A stretch of 64,000 bases of DNA from Papaver somniferum (Eukaryota > Streptophyta > Magnoliopsida > Ranunculales > Papaveraceae): contig NC_039362.1 of NCBI RefSeq assembly GCF_003573695.1, positions 14,280,063-14,344,062 of the forward strand, written 5' to 3'. The translations under genes were made by a program, and so were the position numbers. Position 1 is the stretch's first letter. The number at the start of each line of letters is the position of its first letter. Positions 56,744 to 64,000 of this stretch are shown here, piece after piece. The notes beneath the pieces were generated by a model. It saw nothing but the letters and a program-made list of their open reading frames with translations. It was not told the origin of the DNA and searched no databases.

Positions 56744-58438
56744 ATGGAGATTCTTCCGTCTAACTACTTTCTTCTACTTGTCCCTTTACTTCTCCTTCCT
56801 CTATATTTTCTCACAACCAGAAAATTTGATGATGATCAAAACAAACCCAACTTCCCACCTGGTCCTCCTAAGCTGCCAATCATTGGTAATTTCCATCAAC
56901 TTGGGAAACCACCTCATCAAGCACTCTCAAAACTATCCAAAATATATGGTCCGGTCATGCTTCTACAATTTGGTAGTGTGCCAACTCTCGTAATCTCCTC
57001 GGCTGTAGCTGCCAAACAAGTCTTGAAAACACTTGATCTTGAGTTTTGTACTAGACCTCCACTTACTGGAATAAAACGTCTTTCGTATAATCACCTAGAC
57101 ATCTCGTTCGTACCTTACGGAGAATACTGGAAAGAGGTTCGTAAAATATGCATGCTTGAGCTTTTAAGCGTAAAAAGGGTTCAGTCTTTTAAGGCAGACA
57201 TGGCAGAGGAGATTGATGTTTTGATTGATTTCATATCACTTTCTTCTGATACTTGTCGTCATGTTGATATTTTTGAAATGTTGACAAATTTTACGCATAA
57301 AACAATTTGTAGAGTTGCTTTTGGTAGCGCAACTGGTCAAAGTAGGAACCTGTTTAATGGAAGACTTACGGAAATCCTTTTTGGGGCCATGTCTGTATTG
57401 AGTGGTTTCTATGCCAGCGACTTCTTTCCTAAGGTTGGATGGATTGTTGATAGGATCACTGGAATCCACGGTAGAACTGAAAATGTTTTTCAAGATTTGG
57501 ATGAATTATTTCAACAAATGATACAAGAACATCTCAACCCAGCGAGACCGAAACCGGAGCATGAAGATCTCATAGATGTTTTTCTTAAACTAGAAAACGA
57601 TCAAATTAGCAGTACGGTTCGTCTTGCAAATGACAACATCAAAGCAATTCTCATGGTAACTTGTATTTTCGGTCTTCTTATTTCAAAAATAATACTATCT
57701 CCCTTCTTGAAAAAGATGTTGAAAAAGTGACAATAACTCTTTTCCATAAACGGAGGGAATATGTCTTGCTACTTGAGCACAAACTAATTATAATGAGATT
57801 TTATGAACCAAATCAGAATATATTTCTTGCTGGAGTAGACTCATCAGCTGTTGCAGCGAATTGGGCAATGACAGCTGGCTAAACATCCAGAAGCAATGAT
57901 GAAAGTTCAAGAAGAGATTAGAAGCTACATGGGATCAAAAGGAAAGGCAGAATAATCAGACCTTGATAATTTACATTACTTAAAAATGGTAGTTAAAGAG
58001 ACTTTCAGGCTACACCCAGGAAATGCCTTGTTGGTTAGGGAATGCATGAAACACAGTAGGATCGATGGATTCGATATATACCCAAAAACAACGGTCCTAA
58101 TAAATGCATGGGCAACCGGGAGAGACCCAAAGTACTGGCAGAATCGGGAAAAATTCTTGCCAGAAAGGTTCAAAGATAGCTCCATTGATTTCTCCGGAAG
58201 TCAAAATTTTGAATACTTACCCTTTGGGGGAGGTCGACGGGGTTGTCCTGGAATGAACATGGCAATTGTGCTGATAGAGCTCGTCCTTGCCAATATATTG
58301 TATGATTTCGAATGGAAATTACCAGAAGGATTAAACAAGGAAGACCTAAACATGGAGGAATCTCCAGGACTGACTATTCATAAGAAATATCCACTTGAGC
58401 TTGTACGTACCTATCAAGTATATATATCATTCGGATAA
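56744..58438 (+). pseudogene. Cytochrome P450, CYP71-type, frameshift and stop
   Basis: Haem-thiolate monooxygenase of the endoplasmic reticulum membrane. CYP71 enzymes act in specialised metabolism, and the substrate cannot be told here. Exon 1 is 56744-57655 (304 codons), the intron 57656-57816 (GT...AG, 161 bp) and exon 2 57817-58438. Visible are an N-terminal membrane anchor (residues 8-23), the PPGPP hinge (38-42), WKEVRK of helix C (129-134), the I-helix AGVDSSAVAANWAMT right after the intron, KETFRLHP (ExxR), FLPERF, and the haem loop PFGGGRRGCPG. Two lesions break exon 2: a two-base deletion near 57874 just after AMT, and TAA at 57953-57955. The ATG at 56744 is chosen because the protein after it starts like other CYP71s. 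The in-frame ATG at 56663 lies inside the foldback terminus. Otherwise full length, so the loss looks recent. Confidence 0.9.
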
Positions 58439-58711
58439 ACTTAATTAAGAGAAAACTACATTGTGTGCTAAGTATGCATGTATATATATATATATGCATG
58501 TAATTATATGGGTGGTTTGTGTGATACCCATCTGTATGATTTTATTATTTATTTTTGGTTAGGATTTGGGTACTCCAATTTTTATAACCTATGACAGTGA
58601 GTATAAGCTAATTGATGATGTGACAAGAAATCGCTTAGTCTTTAGCTCTTCATAATATGTCTCTTGCACTATTTTGAATAGAAAATTGAAGCAAGGAAGG
58701 GTTAAGCCTTA
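58439..58711. other. 3' flank of P450, no gene
   Basis: AT-rich with a (TA)7-type run at 58481-58494 flanked by ATGCATGTA repeats. It is probably the former 3' untranslated region. No definite poly-A signal can be singled out. Confidence 0.4.
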
Positions 58712-59097
58712 AGACTTGGTCTTATGGGGTGCTAGTCTAGCAGCTAGATTAGCAGTCAGGACTATCTCCTAAGTCTTATGGGAGTGCTAATCTAGCAGTT
58801 AGATTAGCAGTCCACGTCAGCCCAGCGATGAACCATTCAGCGCCCAGCGATGAATGGTTCAGCGTTTCAAATCTCAGTCGTCAGATCAAAAATAAATTTC
58901 TCAGCGCTGAACCATTCCGCGAAAAGGTGGTTTTTCAGGCGCTGAATCATTCAACGTAACTATCTAGCATGCTAGTTCACATGCTAGCAACTGGTAGGAG
59001 AGAGAACTAGTGTTAACTTTTTTGCCACACTTTTTTTTGAATTGCAACACTTAAGTGCTAATCTAGCACCTCCAATCTAGCCCATAAGACTAAGTCT
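58712..59097. mobile_element. MITE-like element, about 386 bp
   Basis: The ends AGACTTGGTCTTATGGG and CCCATAAGACTAAGTCT are near-perfect inverted repeats, followed inwards by GCTA(G)TCTAGCA / TGCTAATCTAGCA. The centre holds repeated and inverted CAGCG(C/A)TGAACCATTC motifs (58823-58950). No convincing target duplication. It has no coding capacity. Confidence 0.65.
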
Positions 59098-59324
59098 AAA
59101 GGGTGCTGCGTCCACCCTCAAAAATCAGAACACATGGATGAGAGGATATTTGCAACCGACCCAATATACATTTATGTCCCGGCAGATTCATTCAACCAAA
59201 AAAGTTGTTGGGGCAATTTCTATGGTAATTGTTAAATGAAAACTTTTGTTGAGCCAGGTGGATGGCCAAACATGTTTTTCCACTATGGTAAAGTATTGGG
59301 CGGTTGATCATTAAGCGCCAGAAT

Positions 59325-59456
59325 TTGAGACACACGCTGGTGTTGGACGAAAAATCACCGGCGTTGAAAGAACAAGCGCTGGCGTTCATAGCATAAACGC
59401 GGCGCTCGAACGTATACCGTTGGCGTTTGTAGCAAAAACGCCAGCGGGTAGTTTTT
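59325..59456 (+). promoter_or_regulatory. GC-rich GGCGTT/AACGCC block upstream of small ORF
   Basis: A 130-bp block in AT-rich surroundings with repeated forms GCGCTGGCGTT, GTTGGCGTTTGTAGCAAAAA and AACGCCAGCG, followed by a TATA box TATAAAT at 59485-59491. Similar blocks lie at 61005-61100 and 62545-62710, each next to a gene fossil. Confidence 0.5.
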
Positions 59457-59574
59457 TTAAAATTCAAAATTCACTTTTTACCTCTATAAATTACCATCAT
59501 CTTCAAACAATTCACTCACACCAAAATTCACTTATCTTGAATTTTCTCTTCTAAAATCTATTTCAGTTTTTTAG

Positions 59575-59817
59575 TTTATTGTTGGTGAAACGGCTGAAAA
59601 GGCGATCACACTTTTTTGTGATGCAAAACTAGAAGTTGATGTTTCTAAGATATGTGGGAGTTTTAAAAAGGTTGAAAATTATAAGAGGGAAGTGCAAGTT
59701 TTTGAAGTTGCTCCAAGAAAATGTTCTGCTAAAAGGCAAAGAAGAGCTCCAGTTTTGACAGTTAACAACAAAAAATTCAAAAACAAAGGCGAAATTGTCA
59801 AAGAGCGCATTGAATGA
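59575..59817 (+). pseudogene. Short basic ORF behind the GC-rich block, start missing
   Basis: An open frame without a Met: VGETAEKAITLFCDAKLEVD, then KICGSFKKVENYKRE, VFEVAPRKCSAKRQRRAPVL and a lysine-rich end, stopping at 59815-59817. It is preceded by a TATA box at 59485. A TTTCAG just upstream (59561-59566) could be a splice acceptor. The protein is unrecognised. It may be the last exon of a gene whose first exon decayed, or not coding at all. Confidence 0.3.
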
Positions 59818-60185
59818 AAGATACGTCAAATGAAGATAAACAAGAAGCCAAAACTTGTACTTGATTTTTATTGAAGTTGTTTAGTACTTTTGATTATTGC
59901 TTAAGTTTATATCTTGTAAAAGAATTGGCATCAATGAATGAAAATATTTAGATTTTAAAATAGAGATTTCCACTTCAGATTAAACGAAATTTATTACAAT
60001 TTGAACTTTCAAATAATCTCAAACTACATTTTAATAAACCACAACAAAAACATCAAACTACATCAAATCCAACGACATTCTCTTTGTAGAGTTCATAGCA
60101 TTCAAAATGCTTAAACTCTCTTCCGATTTCTTCAGTAAACTTGGTCTGAGCGATGGTTTTCTGTATAACAGATAAGTTCAGATAT

Positions 60186-60886
60186 TTATGATCCAGTTGA
60201 GTCCATGAGGACAGAGGTAAAAATACTCACCAGTTCTTCGCTGGATAATCCAGAATTGCTACGGTGAACCATCCACAAAACATCCGTATAATGTTTGACT
60301 TCCTTAGTGATGAATGCAATTCTTAGTTCTAGGTTCTTACTGTTTCTTATGGTTTCGTTCCGCGATGCTACAAAATATCCCAATACTCTTTCCCAGAAAT
60401 AGTCATTGTTCATTGGTCTCATCATACGATGTAACTACGATCGAACATGAGTAACATCTTCTTCCATTGTAAATATCAGGAGAGGTATTCGAGTGCAGTA
60501 CATATGTGCTTGAGATGGACCATCTTTTAGAATTCTAAAACACGCTTCGTAACGAAAAGGTTTACCATGAGCTTCCTCCCAATTATCAAGAGTTGTTTGG
60601 ATCACTTCTTCTTCAGTTACACCGATGAGTTTTTCTCGATCAATTTCCATTACAAGATCAAAAAATGGTTGGAGTGCAAGCCTAACAGATTGAAAACGAG
60701 CACGCAATCGACGAGCATCTCGGTTTCCTAGGTTTCCCATCAGTGAGACGAACATTGAAAAAACGTTCTCCCAAAAAGAACCGTCTTGGGATCCCATACC
60801 AGTGATTACCCTATGAAAAAATATGTTTTGCATATAGTTATATCCTCTTCTTCAGTAAACTTGGGACCACGATTTCTAACAGACAT
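60186..60886 (-). pseudogene. SANT/NAM-associated-like protein with two repeats
   Basis: ATG at 60886 reads MSVRNRGPKFTEEEDITICK, a SANT/Myb-like opening. A one-base shift in the T6 run near 60825 leads into the second frame: GMGSQDGSFWENVFSMFV, FQSVRLALQPFFDLV, then GKPFRYEACFRILKDGPS. This order is that of the plant proteins annotated as GST T3-like or NAM-associated (PF14303 type), many derived from ORF1 of PIF/Harbinger transposons. After a stop near 60435 the same frame continues (60425-60186) with NNDYFWERVLGYFVASRNET, LELRIAFITKEVKHY and SGLSSEELVS, a second copy of the first half of the domain. Lesions: one frameshift and one stop. TATA box at 60966-60972 and the GC-rich block at 61005-61100 lie upstream. 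It would be a DNA-binding protein of the nucleus, if ever functional. Confidence 0.65.
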
Positions 60887-60903
60887 TTCTGCAGAGTGAG
60901 AGA

Positions 60904-60938
60904 GATTAAAAAGAAGAAGAAGAAGAAGAAGAAGAAGA
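60904..60938 (+). repeat. (GAA)n microsatellite
   Basis: About ten AAG/GAA units between the TATA box and the ATG of the SANT-like fossil, so in its 5' leader as CTT repeats. This run creates the Phe-rich open frame 60838-61146, which is not a gene. Confidence 0.85.
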
Positions 60939-61004
60939 TGTGATTTTGGATATGGGAAGAATGGAATTTATAGGTCGAGAAAGAAAATCGAGATGTTGGA
61001 AATT

Positions 61005-61110
61005 TAGTCGTTGGCGTTTGTAGTAAAACTGCGCGTCTTTCCTTTAAGCGCCCGTTTGAATTACCATAGGAGTTGGCGTTTGTAGTAAAACCGAGCGACT
61101 TTAATGAAAC
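61005..61110. promoter_or_regulatory. GC-rich GGCGTT block between divergent gene fossils
   Basis: Contains GTTGGCGTTTGTAGTAAAA twice (61010-61028 and 61074-61092) and GCGCCCGTTTGAATTACCAT-like sequence. It sits between the minus-strand SANT-like fossil and the plus-strand GRF-finger fossil and could have served both. TATAAAT for the minus-strand gene is at 60966-60972. Confidence 0.45.
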
Positions 61111-61225
61111 CGCGACTTTACTAAAACCTCCCATTTGTATTACCAACGCCTATTTTTTTTATTGTAAATACAACACTAAGTTTTATTCTCAATCAAACCA
61201 ACATATTTATTTCTCAACATCCACC

Positions 61226-61719
61226 ATGTTTTCTAAAGGCAAAGCGAAGCAAATATTATGTGTCGAAGCAAAAGAGGTTTGTCCATTATGTTTCATGGAT
61301 AACTACAGTCTTATGCGATTCCCTTGGATGTATTGAAAGTGTCTGCGGGAAGGTTGTTCACGCATCAAAATGGTGATAGAATCACAACCGGAAAAGCTCA
61401 GGTATTTGCAATGTCAAGATCCCAACTGTCCAGAGGAACCGCATATGCTAGATGATGCTATGAAGATTAAAAAAGAATAAGAAGAAGAAAAGATTGCAAC
61501 ACTCTGCAAAAACTTCAAACTTAAATCCAGATTGAAGAAGGAGTTATTACACTGCAAGCATTGTGGATATGGAGATCACGAATACAAACATTGTCCACAG
61601 AGAATCAGTACTACTCAAAGCTCGGTTGCAAGACTTTTATGCATTTGTGGACTTCTTATGAAGAAGACACATATGGAAGGCATTTCTGGGAATGTCCTAA
61701 GTGCTTTTTGGTGGAGTGA
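61226..61719 (+). pseudogene. Zinc-knuckle and GRF-finger protein, broken
   Basis: Starts MFSKGKAKQILCVEAKEVCP. One frame runs through with stops at 61334-61336 and about 61478-61480: CPLCFMDNY, KCLREGCSRIKM, LQCQDPNCPEEPH, a Lys/Glu-rich helix and a CCHC knuckle CKHCGYGDHEYKHC (61554-61595). Next is LLCICG. A frameshift near 61656 then moves to YEEDTYGRHFWECPKC, which together with CICG makes the C-x-C...GR-x-F-x-x-C pattern of a GRF zinc finger. It ends at TGA 61717-61719. GRF fingers bind single-stranded nucleic acid in other proteins. The role here is unknown. Three lesions make it a pseudogene. It is divergent from the SANT-like fossil across the GC-rich block. Confidence 0.55.
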
Positions 61720-61985
61720 ACTGATTGAAGTTGAAGGACAAATCGATTCACTATGGTATCATGTTATTTAGTTTGCTGTTTATTTTGTGTTATTAAGATT
61801 ATCTAAAACCAAACATGTGGATGTCTTCACATTTGCACCATCAATATCATAAAAGTAATTTAAATTTTTCATGGATTAAACATTGCACCATCAATATCAT
61901 AAATAAAAACATACTTCATTAAACAACCACATCATACATGAGAATAAAAGAAATACATTAGATTAAAACAACTACTACATAGGCG

Positions 61986-62420
61986 TCAATTCTCAGCGGA
62001 TGGTGGAATTCCTAGGGCAATGTAGGGATTGTATTTGTTGAGCACCCTAAGAATATTGAAACAAGCATGGAAGTCGAAAGGATGACCGCGATGAGATGCT
62101 ACCCACATCTCTAGAGTTCTGGGTTCCACTTCATGTTCGGCATCACCGTTGAGCTTATTTTGTGATTCTCCATTAGTTGAGCGACGAATTCCGATACATT
62201 ACAACTAATTACATTGATACGATGCGCCAATCCGTGATAATCACGCCCATTAATTTTCATCGTTTCAGCGACGAAAATTTCATAAACTTTCTCCCTGAAC
62301 GTCGATTGGGATACATTCCTACTGATATCGGCAACATCTTGTGTGTGAAAAACGTAGGCTCTGCAAATAGCTAAATCCTCTTGTTGAGTGAATCTAACAC
62401 CACGAACTCTAATGAGGCAT
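61986..62420 (-). pseudogene. Second SANT/NAM-associated-like fossil
   Basis: Paralogue of 60186-60886. On the minus strand ATG (62420-62418) is followed, after a one-base shift, by IRVRGVRFTQQEDLAICRAY. Then come FREKVYEIFVAE, HGLAHRINVISCNVSEFVAQ and, after another one-base shift near 62155, EPRTLEMWVASHRGHPFDFH plus ACFNILRVLNKYNP, ending TGA at 61988-61986. These correspond to VRNRGPKFTEEED, FWENVFSMF, RARFQSVRLALQPFF and GKPFRYEACFRILKD of the first fossil. It has a TATA box TATAAATA at 62485-62492 and the GC-rich block at 62545-62710. The open frame 62177-62374 on the + strand is a shadow. Confidence 0.6.
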
Positions 62421-62544
62421 TTTTGTAGATGATTTGAGAGTGAAGAATGTGTAGAATGTGTGAATTTAGACTTGAAATGAGGACTATTTATAGAACTCAG
62501 AAATTAGAGTCGTTAGATAACAAGAGTTTTCAGCCGTCCAGATT

Positions 62545-62712
62545 CAGCCATTGGCGGTTTTACTAAAATCGCGGCGTGTTCAGCAAAAACGCTGGCGTGT
62601 GAAGTAAAAACGCTGGCGTGTGAAGTAAAAACGAGCGTTTGATTGACAAGCTCTAGCATTTTTGGGACAAGCGCCCGCGTTGATACCAATCTCGCCCGCT
62701 CTTTCATCATGC
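62545..62712 (-). promoter_or_regulatory. GC-rich GGCGT block upstream of second SANT-like fossil
   Basis: Contains ACGCTGGCGTGTGAAGTAAA twice in tandem, AAAATCGCGGCGTG, ACGAGCG and GCGCCCGCG-type motifs, ending at GCGCGCGC (62711-62718). TATAAATA for the minus-strand fossil is at 62485-62492, about 60 bp from the block. Confidence 0.5.
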
Positions 62713-62953
62713 GCGCGCTACATGTTCTATCTCACTCAACAAACCAACAAATTTGTTTGTTTGTACATCCATTTTTCATATTTGTTGAGTCCATAGTGGG
62801 AGCAAAATCAACAAACTTCAAGTTTGTTGAGTCCATAGGAACTGCTCTTAAATTTGGATAAAATAAAAACCAACCAGTGTGGATACAAATATTACCAAAG
62901 CCAGTTAATTTTTTTTTTTGGATAATTACAAATCTCAACCAAAACTAGATAAA

Positions 62954-63073
62954 TTAAGGTCCACAATACATTCCTGACTCCAGCTCTTTCTCATATGCAT
63001 AGAGCTCTTTTCTTACTTGAGGTCGGAGTGACTTAGAAGGTAACCACACCTTTTCATCTACAATCTCCAGGGA
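62954..63073 (-). other. Short open frame ending ELESGMYCGP, unrecognised
   Basis: The minus strand reads LEIVDEKVWLPSKSLRPQVR then KELYAYEKELESGMYCGP and a stop. The composition looks like real protein and it could be the last exon or a fragment of a gene. No family is recognised and no start or splice partner was found. Confidence 0.2.
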
Positions 63074-64000
63074 AATTGATTAATAGCTGAGATTTAATCA
63101 TCCTACACAAATGTCAAAAATTATTGAGGTAATAAATTTTGCACCGATATCTTTTGGCATCGTCTAAGAGGAAACAAACCCACCGTCGTTGTCGCAGATG
63201 AAGATTACTTAGACCCCTTATGGCTTAGGCTTGCATCATGCAAGCACATAAAGTCTTAATTACCTTGCACGTAACCATTTAAACCTTGCTCTCATCCAAA
63301 GAACAACATCTCGCCTTGCTTGAGTATAAATTCTTGAACCAAAGAAAATATTAAATCTCGTCTCAATTACGAGACCAACACCCATTGTTGGTCCAAAGTC
63401 TCGTATTCAACACAAGAAACAGCTGACCTGGCAACAAGCGTTATATCCTTATGTAGCGAGCAAACATCCTGGACACAACCACAAGCACACTACAGTTAAC
63501 TCAAGTTTCAACTATTTATCTCACGAGCATCAAGCCCAACACTTGTCCTAAGGTCTTTCCTAGCATGCCATCATAATTTAGCGGGTCTCTAAATAACATT
63601 ATAATCAGGGTTATCGATATCTCTGCAACCAATGAGGCGGCTAGGTTGTTATTACATTTTCTTAACCTTTCAACAAGTTTAGGATTAGGAGAACGCTTGT
63701 ACTCACGTGGTTGTGAGGATATTTGCAACGGGACCAACAGATGCTTGTGGCCTGACCCATTGAACTAACTTCATCTTCAAGACTAGCACTGGATTCAGAT
63801 AAAGTTAAAAGCAATTGGGGTAAAAAAGCTATATTTTTTCGTCTTTAGAGCACTTTATATAAATAACTCTTCCTAAACAAATCCTAAACTTGACAAAAAT
63901 ATCAAAAACTTACTTCCCAAGTTATCTAACTTTCCCAACTTACTAAACTCTTAAATAAACTTCAAGACTCTTCTAAAATTTAAGATATATGGATAAATAC
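63074..64000. other. Edge region, no gene recognised
   Basis: Mixed-composition sequence. The 73-residue open frame 63516-63737 (minus) has no recognisable domain. TATATAAAT at 63856-63864 could be a + strand promoter element for a gene beyond the window, but nothing else supports this. Confidence 0.3.

Noticed and set aside
60838..61146. 102-residue minus-strand frame with a Phe run
   Set aside because: The Phe run is the GAA microsatellite read in the wrong frame, and the frame covers the promoter and leader of the SANT-like fossil.
62177..62374. 65-residue + strand frame
   Set aside because: It is antisense to the better supported SANT-like paralogue on the minus strand.
1..64000. CRISPR array, prokaryotic operon, rRNA or tRNA genes
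   Set aside because: The repeats have irregular units without unique equal-length spacers. No rRNA or tRNA-like sequence was noticed, and TGGTATCAGAGCAGG sites are retrotransposon primer sites, not tRNA genes.

Overview
The window is nuclear DNA of a flowering plant with a repeat-rich genome, almost certainly a eudicot. It holds long-LTR Ty3/gypsy elements with a Tat-type gag, copia elements of the SIRE/Maximus type (PBS complementary to initiator-Met tRNA, GGGGGAGA polypurine tract), AT-rich spacers and one CYP71-type cytochrome P450. A poppy-like (Ranunculales) source would fit the P450 and repeats, but that is a guess. There are no rRNA or tRNA genes, no CRISPR array, and no clearly intact host gene.

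Layout. 1-7920: 3' half of a gypsy element on the + strand, ending in a complete 3.5 kb LTR. 7921-12197: 3' half of a SIRE-like copia element with its 3' LTR. 12198-16463: an old, diverged LTR of the same gypsy family (minus strand), split by a dead non-LTR reverse transcriptase fragment. 16464-30298: a complete copy of the gypsy element on the minus strand (3.7 and 3.6 kb LTRs, about 6.5 kb interior) with a broken gag and no visible pol, so non-autonomous. 30299-54258: a nest. An outer SIRE-like element (minus) has its 5' LTR split by a second SIRE-like insertion (32708-50834) flanked by a perfect CACTT duplication. That insertion is now a tandem LTR-interior-LTR-interior structure. It also contains another gypsy element whose gag is interrupted by two solo LTRs. 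A third solo LTR of the same family sits in the outer SIRE LTR. All three solo LTRs have perfect 5-bp target duplications.

54259-64000 is the gene-like end: a degenerate short-repeat tract, a 1.05 kb foldback element, a CYP71-type P450 pseudogene 80 bp beyond it, a MITE-like element, and a cluster of four gene fossils (two SANT/NAM-associated-like proteins, one zinc-knuckle plus GRF-finger protein, one small basic ORF). The fossils lie next to the same kind of GC-rich promoter block with GGCGTT motifs; a TATA box accompanies three of them.

No obviously new cellular system is present. The most notable points are the readable nesting history, the antisense ORF family inside the gypsy element with at least two tandem paralogues, the plant non-LTR fragment with an RLE-like C-terminus, and the shared promoter block in the fossil cluster. 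All family assignments rest on reading motifs by eye, without database searches.
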